Below, in pieces: positions 16,701 to 24,700 of a stretch of 47,222 bases of DNA. The DNA is taken from positions 1-47,222 of the forward strand of contig JACZYA010000008.1 of NCBI GenBank assembly GCA_022571295.1. The letters run 5' to 3'. The position numbers and the translations under genes were made by a program. Source of the DNA: Acidobacteriota bacterium (GTDB taxonomy: Bacteria > Acidobacteriota > Terriglobia > Acidiferrales > 2-02-FULL-67-57). Every line of letters starts with the position of its first letter. Within the stretch, counting starts at the first letter, position 1. The notes below the pieces were generated by a model. That model was not told the origin of the DNA and made no database searches. It saw nothing but the letters and a program-made list of their open reading frames with translations.

Positions 16701-17354
16701 CTAGGGCCGAATTTTCAGTTCCTCTTCCAGGCGGAAACGCAGGACGGTTTCGGGCGGGAAGTTGATGTTGCGCTTCCCGGTCAGCAGGGCCGCTGCGGTG
16801 CCCGCGCCCGCGCCGATGGCGGCTCCGATGCCCGCGCCTTTGCCGCCGCCGGTGGCTCCGCCCACGACTGCTCCGGCACCGGCGCCGCCGCCGATGAAGA
16901 GGACGTCGCGCATGGTCTTGCTGCCTTCCTTGTGCCCGGCGGTGGTGGTGGCGATGTTATAGCTCCGGCCCTTCACCTGCACGCCCGTCAGCGTGACCCA
17001 CAGCTCGGCCCGGCCCTTCAGGCGGCCGGAGGGTTTGGCGCCGGTTACCCGGCCCGTAATATCTGCGCCTTCGGGGAGCGCCACCTTATCGCCCACCACC
17101 ACTGGACTGGCCAGCGTGGCCTGGAAGGTGTCGCCGGTCTTGCTATCTTTGGAGTTGAGGCTGGTGATCAACCGCGCTTCCAGCTCGGTGCCCGCCGGTA
17201 CAACAATCGGAGCCGGCCGCGGGCGCGAACGCGCCTGCTGCGAGGGTTGCCCACCTTCACCCTCAGCGCTCTCCTCCGCCGGCTGCTGCGTGCAGCCGAC
17301 GAATGCCAGCGACAACACCAGCACACTCAAACTCAACTTGGGGAAAGTCTTCAT
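16701..17354 (-). CDS. Glycine-zipper lipoprotein with N-terminal beta domain
   Basis: A 217-residue protein starting with a lipoprotein signal (MKTFPKLSLSVLVLSLAFVGC, lipobox FVGC). A short Pro/Gln-rich linker follows. Then comes a beta-rich domain (PAGTELEARLITSLNSKDSKTGDTF ... ALPEGADITGRVTGAKPSGRLKGRAEL). Near the C terminus is a long glycine zipper (GGGAGAGAVVGGATGGGKGAG...) and a final LRFRLEEELKIRP. The start at 17354 has a clear Shine-Dalgarno (CAGGAGAG); the track's longer form does not. It is probably anchored to the outer membrane, the zipper inserting in or packing against lipid. A paralogue with the same layout lies at 33337-34203. No function is known to me. Confidence 0.75.
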   Translation of the reverse strand: MKTFPKLSLSVLVLSLAFVGCTQQPAEESAEGEGGQPSQQARSRPRPAPIVVPAGTELEARLITSLNSKDSKTGDTFQATLASPVVVGDKVALPEGADITGRVTGAKPSGRLKGRAELWVTLTGVQVKGRSYNIATTTAGHKEGSKTMRDVLFIGGGAGAGAVVGGATGGGKGAGIGAAIGAGAGTAAALLTGKRNINFPPETVLRFRLEEELKIRP

Positions 17355-17455
17355 GGTTGGCTCTCCTGTAGAAAATCCTGAACCCTGATGCCGCCAGTCT
17401 AGCATACATATCTCCGTCGCCACGACTGGGAGAGTGCTGAAACGTATTGGGGCCC

Positions 17456-17579
17456 GTCATTCTGAGCGTAGCGAAGAATCTCACCCCATCGAACTGAGCA
17501 ACGTGTGAGATTCTTCGTCGCCTCCAGCCTGCCTGCGGCAGGCAGGCCCGCCTCGGGCGGGCAGGCTCCTCAGAATGAC
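17456..17579. repeat. Composite nested inverted repeat (GTCATTCTGAG element with inserted palindromes)
   Basis: Outer arms GTCATTCTGAG (17456-17466) and CTCAGAATGAC (17569-17579) and inner arms CGAAGAATCTCAC (17472-17484) and GTGAGATTCTTCG (17505-17517) pair perfectly. In the right arm, where the left arm has only five bases, about 50 bases are inserted. These consist of the palindromes GCCTGCCTGCggCAGGCAGGC and CCCGCCtcgGGCGGG. It looks like one repeat inserted into another. Confidence 0.7.
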
Positions 17580-17606
17580 ACAGGGGGAGTTCTTTTCAAT
17601 GCCCTG

Positions 17607-18479
17607 CTAGAGGAGCGAGGTCACGCGTCCGTCGTGCTCCTCCACGACCACGTTGTCGATCAGGCGGACGCGGCCGATCCAGACCGCCAGCGCCACCAGC
17701 ACGCGGCCAGTGACGCGCTCAACCGGCGCCAGGGTTTCCGCGTCCACCACCGCGGCGTAGTCGATGCGGGCGCTCGGTTCCTGTTCAATCAACCGCCGCA
17801 TCTCAGCGGCGATGCTGGCGGAGTCGCGCTCGCCCTGTTGCAACCGCTCGCGCGCGCCACTCAGGGCGCGGTAGAGCACCAGCGCCGCCCGGCGTTCCTC
17901 CGCGTTCAGGTAAGCGTTGCGGGAACTCATCGCCAACCCGTCGGTCTCGCGCACGATGGGGCAGACGACAATCTCCACCGGCAGGTGCAAGTCACGCACC
18001 ATGCGCTGCACCACCACGCACTGCTGCGCGTCTTTCTGCCCGAAGTAGGCGCGGTGGGGCTGAACGGCCTGGAAGAGCTTGGCCACTACCGTTGCCACGC
18101 CGCGAAAGTGACCGGGGCGGAACTCGCCTTCCAGCGGCGCAGCCACCTGCTCGACCGTAACGTAGGACTGGAAGCCGGGGGGATACATTTCCTCCACCGT
18201 GGGGGCGAAGAGGAAGTCCACGCCCTCGCGTTCGAGCCGCCCGCGGTCGTGCTCAGGGTCGCGGGGATAGTTGAGGTAATCCTCGTTGGGGCCGAACTGG
18301 GCCGGGTTGACGAACACCGAGACAACGGTAACGTCGCACTCCTGCTGCGCACGCCGTACCAGCGAGAGGTGCCCCTCGTGCAGCGCACCCATGGTGGGCA
18401 CCAAACCGATGCTGCGGCCCGCGCCCCGCACGCCGGCGGCGGCCACTTGCATCTCGGCTACGGAGACAAGTGTTTTCAT
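17607..18479 (-). CDS. panC: Pantothenate synthetase (pantoate--beta-alanine ligase)
   Basis: A 290-residue enzyme with all PanC marks: PTMGALHEGHLSLVRRA (ATP-binding HxGH), FVNPAQFGPNEDYLNYPRDPEHD, GHFRGVATVVAKLFQ, YFGQKDAQQ and the KMSKS-like AMSSRNAYL. It joins pantoate and beta-alanine with ATP to give pantothenate, the CoA precursor. The ATG at 18479 is chosen because the mature sequence starts MKTLVSVAEM as in homologues; the track extends 22 residues further. It lies downstream of panB and the DinB-like gene on the same strand. Confidence 0.96.
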   Translation of the reverse strand: MKTLVSVAEMQVAAAGVRGAGRSIGLVPTMGALHEGHLSLVRRAQQECDVTVVSVFVNPAQFGPNEDYLNYPRDPEHDRGRLEREGVDFLFAPTVEEMYPPGFQSYVTVEQVAAPLEGEFRPGHFRGVATVVAKLFQAVQPHRAYFGQKDAQQCVVVQRMVRDLHLPVEIVVCPIVRETDGLAMSSRNAYLNAEERRAALVLYRALSGARERLQQGERDSASIAAEMRRLIEQEPSARIDYAAVVDAETLAPVERVTGRVLVALAVWIGRVRLIDNVVVEEHDGRVTSLL

Positions 18480-18639
18480 CGGGGACAAATGGAAATCAAC
18501 CAGCGTGAAGCGGCCCCGCCCAGCGGGGCTCTTCCAAGCTGACATAGAATATTTTCATCCGCGCCTGGAGAGGTGGCGGGAGGAGAAGATGCACGAAAGC
18601 GGGTGCAAAGCACCACTTCCGGACTAAAATCTAATTTAC

Positions 18640-19140
18640 TCACCTCTTCCCAGACAAGTAGGCGGAGGCAAAGTCCACCGGCGGGGGCTGCGCCCCCAGT
18701 TGCCGCAGCAGCGTGGTGACCTGGCCGCGGTGGTAGCTCTGGTGGTTGAGCAGGTGGTAGAGGGTCTGCCAGAGCTCGAAGGTCAGTTGTTTTCCCTCAC
18801 TGTTGCTATAGGTAAATTTCTGGCCGAGCTTGAGCAGGTTGATGCCGGCCAGGTAGGAGCGCATGTCCTCTTCCGTCGCGCGCCAGCGCTCGGCGATGGC
18901 GGCCACGCTGGTGCATTCCTCAAAGGAAGGAGCTTCTTCCGGTGTGCGACCATTCCAGCGCTCGAGCCAAGCCCATTCGGCGATAATCATGTGGGCCAGG
19001 GTGTCGCGCACGGAAGGGAAGCTGTTGCCGAGCGGTTTCAGAAACTGCTCTTGGCTGAGGCTTGCGCAGGCTTTCAATTGCTGGTCGCGGGCCCAGTAGT
19101 GGTAGTCGAAGAGTTCCTTGAAGATGCTGAGCGGAATCAT
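18640..19140 (-). CDS. DinB-family four-helix metal-binding protein
   Basis: A 166-residue protein of the DinB/YfiT fold. Seen are the start IFKELFDYHYWARDQQLKACASLS, then RDTLAHMIIAEWAWLERWNG with the first metal-ligand histidine, and LLNHQSYHRGQVTTLLRQLG with the last two (HxxxHR pattern). Many family members bind a divalent metal and act as thiol-dependent S-transferases (bacillithiol or mycothiol type); others are of unknown function. It is embedded between panB (10 bp upstream) and panC, so it is probably co-transcribed with them. The link to pantothenate synthesis is unexplained. Confidence 0.85.
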   Translation of the reverse strand: MIPLSIFKELFDYHYWARDQQLKACASLSQEQFLKPLGNSFPSVRDTLAHMIIAEWAWLERWNGRTPEEAPSFEECTSVAAIAERWRATEEDMRSYLAGINLLKLGQKFTYSNSEGKQLTFELWQTLYHLLNHQSYHRGQVTTLLRQLGAQPPPVDFASAYLSGKR

Positions 19141-19149
19141 GCCGTCGCT

Positions 19150-20067
19150 CTACGGCCGGGTGGAGCTGCGCGCCAGCCCCGCTTTCTGCCGGGTGAACCA
19201 CTGCTCGCGCACTTCGGCGGCCAGGTGTGTGGTTTCAGCCTCGCCGGGGAAACCACCCTTGACCACATCGGTGCAGAAGCCGCGCACCGCTTGGTCGAGC
19301 GCCGCGCGCAGGTCGGCGTAGCGCCGGACAAACTTGGGGTGGACACCGAAGCTCAGCCCCATCAGGTCGTGCAGCACCAGCACCTGCCCGTCGCAGCCGG
19401 GGCCGGCACCGATGCCGATGGTGGGGATGCGCAACTCAGCGGTGATGCGCTCGGCCACTTCCGCCGGGATGCTCTCCAGCACCAGCGAGAAGGCGCCGGC
19501 GGCCTCGACCGCATGGGCGTCGCGCAGGAGCTGCTCAGCCGCGGGCAGGGTCTTGCCCTGCATCTTGAAGCCGCCCAGCGCGTGCACCGACTGCGGGGTG
19601 AGGCCGACGTGGCCCATGACCGGGATGTCGTTCTCCGCCAGCCGGGCGATCAGCTCCAGGCGCTTCTCGCCGCCTTCGATCTTCACCGCTTCGGCCCCGG
19701 CTTCCTTGACGAAGCGGACGGCGTTGGCGACCGCGCCGGTGAGGTCAATCTGGTAACTGCCAAAGGGCATGTCGGCCACCAGCAGCGCGCGCTGGGTGCC
19801 GCGGCGGGCAGCGCGGGTGTGGTGCAGCATCTCGTCCATGGTGACGGCCAGGGTGTCGTGGTGGCCGAGGACCACCATGGCGAGCGAGTCGCCCACCAGG
19901 ATGATGTCCACCCCGGCTTCGTCCACCACCCGGGCGGTGGGGTAGTCGTAGGCGGTCAAGCAGGTGATGGGTTCGTGACGGGATTTCTTCTTGAGAATTT
20001 CCGGTACGGTGACCTTATAGGTCTCCCGTCCGGACTGCCCTGAGTGGGCGTTCGGAACGGCGCTCAT
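19150..20067 (-). CDS. panB: 3-methyl-2-oxobutanoate hydroxymethyltransferase
   Basis: About 305 residues with full PanB signatures: LTAYDYPTARVVDEAGVDIILVGDSLAMVVLGH (metal-binding Asp), MPFGSYQ, VKIEGGEKR, MGHVGLTPQSVHALGGFKMQGK, LVLESIP (catalytic Glu) and TIGIGAGPGCDGQVLVLHDLMG. It adds a hydroxymethyl group from methylene-tetrahydrofolate to ketoisovalerate, the first step to pantothenate. The ATG at 20067 has GGAGGACAAC upstream, so it is preferred over the track's 20166. It heads the panB-dinB-panC unit. The tail carries about 25 extra residues past the usual end. Confidence 0.96.
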   Translation of the reverse strand: MSAVPNAHSGQSGRETYKVTVPEILKKKSRHEPITCLTAYDYPTARVVDEAGVDIILVGDSLAMVVLGHHDTLAVTMDEMLHHTRAARRGTQRALLVADMPFGSYQIDLTGAVANAVRFVKEAGAEAVKIEGGEKRLELIARLAENDIPVMGHVGLTPQSVHALGGFKMQGKTLPAAEQLLRDAHAVEAAGAFSLVLESIPAEVAERITAELRIPTIGIGAGPGCDGQVLVLHDLMGLSFGVHPKFVRRYADLRAALDQAVRGFCTDVVKGGFPGEAETTHLAAEVREQWFTRQKAGLARSSTRP

Positions 20068-20682
20068 GTTGTCCTCCGGGTATCGCGCCCTTAACGGGCT
20101 GCAATCCCTTGGGTTCCGCCGAAGCAGAACCCAATTATTAGACTCCTTTCCTGCCGGTCTTGGCAACCCCGATTTTCATGGGAGCAGACCCACGCCGGCC
20201 AAGGCGGGTGCCCCGCCACTGGCGGGATAAACTCCGCACCTCTTCCAAGCTGTCTTAGCTGGGCAAAGGCCAGAGGAGAAAAACCATTGCCGCCGACCGA
20301 GAGGCAGACAGAAATGCGTGCCCACCCTGCCTACCGCAGGCAGGCGCAGGCAGGTCTACCCTACCGGCAAAGGAGAATTTCAGTAGCGCAGGCATGCCTG
20401 CCTGCGGCAGCAGAAAAGGCCGACGATGAACCCTGCCCCTCGCTGTGCTCCCTTCGGCTTCGCTTCCCTCGGCTACGCTCGGGACAGGCAGGGCAAGTAG
20501 GGACAAGCCGGGTTCATCGCCGCTACCGCGGGTGGGTAGTGTCCTAATTTGAGCGATTCCGAACTCGGCCCCAATTCACACCGAGCCCCCAGGCCCCTGC
20601 CTGGGGGGAAGTAAAAATGCCTGCGGCGGGTGCCGCAGGGATTGGTGTGAAATTAGGACACTACCCCACGGGCGAAGTGCGC
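20068..20682. other. Gene-free 0.6-kb region filled with repeats
   Basis: No coding frame looks real here. The region holds GCCTGCC-type palindromes (about 20325-20354 and 20395-20412), a gctcgggacagg-type element (about 20440-20500) and a MITE-like inverted-repeat element at 20534-20666. It also holds a 21-bp sequence at 20236-20256 that recurs exactly at 44569-44589 (starting GCACCTCTTCCAAGC). The panB promoter should lie near 20080-20160. Confidence 0.5.
20534..20666. mobile_element. MITE-like element with 17-bp perfect terminal inverted repeats
   Basis: Ends are GGGTAGTGTCCTAATTT (20534-20550) and its exact reverse complement (20650-20666). Inside lies a further near-match, aattcacacc against ggtgtgaaatt. 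The 133-bp unit has no coding capacity. Such short terminal-repeat units are typical of non-autonomous elements moved by a transposase in trans. No matching transposase is in the window, and no target-site duplication is certain. Confidence 0.55.
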
Positions 20683-21336
20683 TCACTCGGGGCCGAGGGG
20701 GAGGAAATACTGGGTGCCTTTGACGGGCTCGCTCAGGCGGCGGAGCAGCCCCTGGAGGTCCTGGTTGCGCTCGACGAAATCAATCTCCGTGGTGTTGACC
20801 ACCAGCAGGTTCGAGGCCTCGTAGCGGAAGAAAAAGTGCTCGTAGGCCTCCACTACTTCCCGGAGGTAAGCGTGAGAGAGGTCGCGCTCGCGCGGGTCGC
20901 GTTTTTTCTTCAGGCGCTTGCGCAGCACGTCGGGCGAGGCCTGGAGATAGATGACCAAGTCGGGGTTGGAAATCTGCGGGCGGAAAAGCTGGTAGTAGCG
21001 CTCGTAGAGTTGGAGCTCGGCATCGTCGAGGGTGAGGGCGGCAAAGATGCGGTCGCGCTCGAAGAGGTAGTCGCAGACCACCGGGCGAGGGTCGCGCTCC
21101 AGGCCCAGGTCGCTCAACTGCTGGTAGCGCGTCAGCAGGAAGTGCAGTTGCGCTCGCAGGGCCGCGCCCGGCCGCTCGGCGTAGAAGTCGGCCAGATAGG
21201 GGTTGTCGTCAGGGTCGGCGACCAGGCGGGCGTGCATGCGCTCGGCCAGAATGCGCGCCAGGGTGGACTTGCCCACCCGGATGGGGCCTTCGACCGCCAC
21301 GTAGCGCGGCGGAGTAAACTTTGGTGTAAGTGGCAT
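20683..21336 (-). CDS. Deoxynucleoside kinase family protein
   Basis: A 217-residue P-loop kinase of the dNK type. Seen are YVAVEGPIRVGKSTLARIL (Walker A), the FLLTRYQQL helix, the VVCDYLFERDRIFA motif (the ERD/DRS-like substrate segment), the LID arginines in RLKKKRDPRERD, and a Y-EHFFFRYEASNLLVVNTTEIDFV C-terminal part. It phosphorylates deoxynucleosides (salvage), the base being uncertain. Relatives often lie next to folK and pan genes in Acidobacteria and other phyla, as here. The frame runs cleanly from ATG 21336. Confidence 0.87.
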   Translation of the reverse strand: MPLTPKFTPPRYVAVEGPIRVGKSTLARILAERMHARLVADPDDNPYLADFYAERPGAALRAQLHFLLTRYQQLSDLGLERDPRPVVCDYLFERDRIFAALTLDDAELQLYERYYQLFRPQISNPDLVIYLQASPDVLRKRLKKKRDPRERDLSHAYLREVVEAYEHFFFRYEASNLLVVNTTEIDFVERNQDLQGLLRRLSEPVKGTQYFLPLGPE

Positions 21337-21401
21337 CCCCCAGTCTTCCGTCGGAACCGAAGAGATTATAACGTGGGATGCAGAGTTTTCCAGCGCCCGA
21401 C

Positions 21402-23234
21402 TCAGGGGATTCGCTCGACGCGAAGGGAAGAGACCCGGTCGTTCCCGACCGCGGTGCGGCCCAAGGAAGGGGCGTCGCTGCGCAGGACGACCGAGCGGCC
21501 ACGAAAGTTGCTGTCCTTGTAAAGGGTCACGGTGTAGCCCGGCGGCACCCGGATGGAACTGGCCCGGTCGTTGCCGATCAGGTTGTCTTTGAGGTTGGAG
21601 TCGCTCGCCCGAAAGATTTCGCTGCGGCCGGTGTAGCCGTCATGCTCATACAGGGTGACGCCCTCGGGGCTGCGCGGCACCGACGGGGCCGGGGCGGCAG
21701 GCGGGACCGCAGACGCCTCGGCTACGGTTGCAGAAGGCGCTCCGATGCCCAGATAAGGATTGAAAGCGTAGTCCAAAGAGAAAGGCTCCGGCAGGGTCAG
21801 GTTGCGGGAGACGCCGTAGGCAGGGTCCAGCCCCCACTGTCCGACCGCCAGGACTTTCTTTTTCCGGGTGCGACGGTCGTGCCAGCCCCAGAATGGTTTG
21901 GCCTTGTTCGACCCGTGCTTGCGTCCGCGAAACGCGCCTGCAATCTCCGCTTGCGCGGGGCGGGGCCGGTCGCCGTAGGGCTGGTAGGCGTAGTAGGCGT
22001 CGAAGGCGCGGCTGCTGCGGCCTTCTTGGGCGCGCAGCCACCACTGGTCGTAGATGGAGAGCAGCTCGTAGCCCACCCGGCGGTGGTTGGCATGCCGGGG
22101 GCGCTCGGCGACGCCTTTGTAGATGTAGGTCACGCCGGTGCCGGCGGTAAATTCATCCCGGCCCAACGAAAAGCGCGCGTGGGAGTCGCGCGAGCCGTAA
22201 ATGCCGTGGCCGCCCGACTCGACAAAGATGACCGGATGAGAACCCTGGTAGAACTCCACCTCGCCGTCGAAACTGTGCACGTTTTTCTTGACCCGGCGGT
22301 CGGCGCGATAGGAATAGATGTTGTTGTGGGCGAGCGTTTCCATCACCTGCAAGCGGCCGTAGGGCGAGCCGTCCTTGGCAATGGTGAGGATCAAACCTTC
22401 GTTGTCGTTCTCGTGGCAGGTGCCGGCGACGCACCGGTCGGAGTAGTCGCGGGGGTGGAAGAGGTTGTAGAGGAGAAACCAGTGGGTTGGGGTTTCCATC
22501 ACGGCGTAGTGGACGTAGGCCTGGGAGCTGCCCATCGGTTGGTTGTCCCAGTTGTTTTCTCCCTCCCAGTCGCCGTCGAAATCGAAGCGCGCCAAGTAAT
22601 CCGATTTGGGCTGCCACCAAGTCTCCTGGGCCACGAAAGGGGCGTAGTGCTCGGCCAAGCGGCGATAGGGATCGCTGGACTTGGATTCCCCGGAAAAGCT
22701 CTTCTGCTCGCGCGTTCGGCGAGAAGGTGCCCGGGGCGTGACCTCGATGGCAAGGGAGGCGGTCTTGCCCTTGAGCTCCGCTCTGACGGTGTAGCGCCCG
22801 GGCTGCTCCGGGGCGGTGTAGAGAAAGGCATCTTGGAGCGTGAACTTGGTGGTGGTGCGGCTTAGAAGCCTGCCGACCAGGCCCACGTTTTCCTCGCCAT
22901 AGAAAGGTTCGGACTCCTTCCACTGATAGCGGAAAGGCTTGGAGAGCCAGCCGCCGTTGGGCTGCTGGACCCGGAGCTTGGCGCCGCCCACGCGCAGGCG
23001 CACCCGTTTGGTCTGCTCGCCTTCGGTGACCTGACCGTAGGCGAGCACCTGGAGCACCAGCGTCTCGTGGGGGCGGATGCGGGCCGGGGCCGGGTCGCTG
23101 CGCAGCTTGATCTCGGTCAGGGTGCGCTTGCTGTCGGCGGCAGGTTGGGCGGGCACCCGAGCCTGAAGTAAAAGGGGGAGAAACAGCAAACCCGCAAGGA
23201 GATTGCGGACGGCTGGTGGCGAAGCGTTTCTCAC
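21402..23234 (-). CDS. Secreted Vps62-like protein with C-terminal beta-gamma-crystallin domain
   Basis: A 610-residue protein starting at GTG 23234 behind a strong AAGGAGG. After a signal peptide (LLAGLLFLPLLLQARVPA) there is a beta-sandwich-like domain (about 40-165). The central part (about 190-400) has YRRLAEHYAPFVAQETWW, FDFDGDWEGENNWDN and HWFLLYNLFHPRDYSD, then CHENDNEGLILTIAKDG and PVIFVESGGHGIYGS; it resembles Vps62/DUF946-like domains. A Pro/Ala linker leads to a beta-gamma-crystallin pair (about 525-610) with two calcium motifs NDRASS and NDRVSS. Function unknown; secreted and probably calcium-stabilised. It lies between folK and the dNK gene, on their strand. The Vps62 call is from memory of motif style. 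Confidence 0.65.
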   Translation of the reverse strand: MRNASPPAVRNLLAGLLFLPLLLQARVPAQPAADSKRTLTEIKLRSDPAPARIRPHETLVLQVLAYGQVTEGEQTKRVRLRVGGAKLRVQQPNGGWLSKPFRYQWKESEPFYGEENVGLVGRLLSRTTTKFTLQDAFLYTAPEQPGRYTVRAELKGKTASLAIEVTPRAPSRRTREQKSFSGESKSSDPYRRLAEHYAPFVAQETWWQPKSDYLARFDFDGDWEGENNWDNQPMGSSQAYVHYAVMETPTHWFLLYNLFHPRDYSDRCVAGTCHENDNEGLILTIAKDGSPYGRLQVMETLAHNNIYSYRADRRVKKNVHSFDGEVEFYQGSHPVIFVESGGHGIYGSRDSHARFSLGRDEFTAGTGVTYIYKGVAERPRHANHRRVGYELLSIYDQWWLRAQEGRSSRAFDAYYAYQPYGDRPRPAQAEIAGAFRGRKHGSNKAKPFWGWHDRRTRKKKVLAVGQWGLDPAYGVSRNLTLPEPFSLDYAFNPYLGIGAPSATVAEASAVPPAAPAPSVPRSPEGVTLYEHDGYTGRSEIFRASDSNLKDNLIGNDRASSIRVPPGYTVTLYKDSNFRGRSVVLRSDAPSLGRTAVGNDRVSSLRVERIP

Positions 23235-23318
23235 GGCATCCTCCTTGTCACTTCAATTGGATGCGGTGGCCGAGCCGGATTATACCTGAGGACGCTGCTT
23301 CGCGGGCCAGCCCCGCCC

Positions 23319-23843
23319 TTAGCGGGGCAAGCTCCGCCTTTGGCGGGACCAGCGGCGGACGGTGGCGCGGTCGGTGAGCCCGGCCAGCATCTCCGCGGCG
23401 GTCTTGCGTGTGAGGGGATGGCGCAGCTCAGGGGCGAGGTCGCACAGCGGCGCCAGCACAAAACGGCGCTCGGCCAAACGCGGATGCGGAATGGTGAGCT
23501 CAGCCAAACGGACAACGCTGGTGCCGTAGAAAAGAATGTCAATGTCGATGGTGCGCGCCACCGGCTGGGGAGCGGCCGCCGGGCGGCGGCCCAGTTGGCG
23601 CTCAATGCGCTGGGTGGCGTGTACCAGCGACATTGGCATCAACTCCGTCTCCACTTCCAGCACACAGTTCAGGAACCAACGCTGGGCCGCCGTGCCCACG
23701 GGCTGGGTTTCATAAAGGGGCGAGCGCCGCCGCACCGCTATGCCCGCCGCGGTCAAAGCCTCCAGCGCCCGCTCGATATGCTTCTCCCGGTCTCCCTGGT
23801 TCGACCCCAGGGCGAGATAGGCGGTCTTGGTGGTGCGAGTCAT
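23319..23843 (-). CDS. folK: 2-amino-4-hydroxy-6-hydroxymethyldihydropteridine pyrophosphokinase
   Basis: A 174-residue HPPK. Seen are AYLALGSNQGDREKHIERAL, SPLYETQPVG, FLNCVLEVET, the substrate/metal loop ARTIDIDILFYG, and IPHPRLAERRFVLAPLCDLAP. It transfers pyrophosphate from ATP to the pterin in folate synthesis. Length and motifs are normal, with a slightly long basic tail (RRWSRQRRSLPR). It is the first gene of the minus-strand cofactor cluster. Translation starts at ATG 23843. Confidence 0.95.
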   Translation of the reverse strand: MTRTTKTAYLALGSNQGDREKHIERALEALTAAGIAVRRRSPLYETQPVGTAAQRWFLNCVLEVETELMPMSLVHATQRIERQLGRRPAAAPQPVARTIDIDILFYGTSVVRLAELTIPHPRLAERRFVLAPLCDLAPELRHPLTRKTAAEMLAGLTDRATVRRWSRQRRSLPR

Positions 23844-24288
23844 CGGAGTCCGCGCCGCTGCCAGTCGGTTGTGCGCGCAGGCAAGGAGATTCTACGCCGC
23901 TTGCGCAATCTAGTCAGCCCCAGCGCTGCAGGGGAAGAGAGGCAGACAGGAATGTCTGCCCCACCAAACAAGGCGGGCGTACTGTTCGGTATCACCTCTC
24001 AACGGGGGTGTAGGTCAGTTTCACGATGTTGATATGCCGCTGAGCCCGGCGGCACCTGCCTGCCTACCGCAGGCAGGCCGCCGGGTGGAAAAACAGCACA
24101 AGCGCCCCGTGGCAGGTGCCCTTCGACTCTGCTCAGGACAGGCCACGGGGCTCGGCGTGTTTCTTTTCGATAGCTGCACTGTGCGACAAGCTTGAATTGA
24201 CTGCCGGGGAGGGGTAGGCTGGCAGCAGGCACGAGGTTCGCCGGCCAAGGCGCACAGGTCCAGGCTTGGGGGGAGGAAGGAGCAAGCC
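23844..24288. other. Gene-free region with repeats upstream of folK
   Basis: I see no gene. It contains a GCCTGCC-type palindrome (about 24056-24079) and, at 24104-24151, a gccccgtggc/gccacggggc hairpin around the gctcaggacagg motif. That motif also occurs at 827-884. ORFs in the track here are translations of these repeats. It is bounded by divergent genes, so promoters for both should be here. Confidence 0.45.
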
Positions 24289-24546
24289 ATGGACATGCTG
24301 GTGGCGGCGGAAGTGGTGGCGGTGCTGACGGCGTGGGGATTTCTGTTTCTCTCCGTGCGTCGCTGGGGCCCCGGCCGGAGGAAGCGCTCGGTGCGCTGTC
24401 CGGAAAAGAAGCAGCGGGCCAAAGTTCTGGTGGAGCACCGCGAGGGCGACTACGGCAGCGTGTATGCGGCTGACGTGATCGCCTGCTCGTTGCTCCCGAA
24501 AGAAAAGCCGGTCACCTGCGAGAAGAAGTGCCTGGATCGGCTCTAG
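24289..24546 (+). CDS. Small membrane-anchored hypothetical protein with C-terminal cysteines
   Basis: An 85-residue protein. One N-terminal hydrophobic helix (VAAEVVAVLTAWGFLFLSV) is followed by a strongly basic stretch (RRWGPGRRKRSVRC). A soluble domain (KAKVLVEH-like, YGSVYAADVIACSLL) ends CEKKCLDRL, giving four cysteines in all. The start has an excellent ribosome site (GGAGGAAGGAG, 6 bases before ATG), which supports a real gene. Paired cysteines might bind metal or form disulfides. I do not recognise the family. Confidence 0.6.
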   Translation: MDMLVAAEVVAVLTAWGFLFLSVRRWGPGRRKRSVRCPEKKQRAKVLVEHREGDYGSVYAADVIACSLLPKEKPVTCEKKCLDRL

Positions 24547-24700
24547 TTCCTCTGGGCTGAAATCTCCCCGCGGCAGAGTTTCCTGCGGCTGGATTTCATG
24601 CATCCAACCTGCGTAAGATTGGGGCTTCCGCGCCGGAGGGGTGCGGTTGCTTTGATCTGATTCGCCCTGTACGCGAAAGAGGAAAAAAGGAGTAGCCGCA

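Noticed and set aside
21378-22865. 495-aa plus-strand ORF opposite the Vps62-like gene
   Set aside because: Valine/glycine-rich antisense frame without recognisable domain; the minus-strand protein has a signal peptide, calcium motifs and a strong Shine-Dalgarno.
24050-24180. ORF translations with 'VACPEQSRR'/'LSRVEG'-like peptides
   Set aside because: These are translations of the gctcaggacagg and GCCTGCC repeat elements, not proteins.
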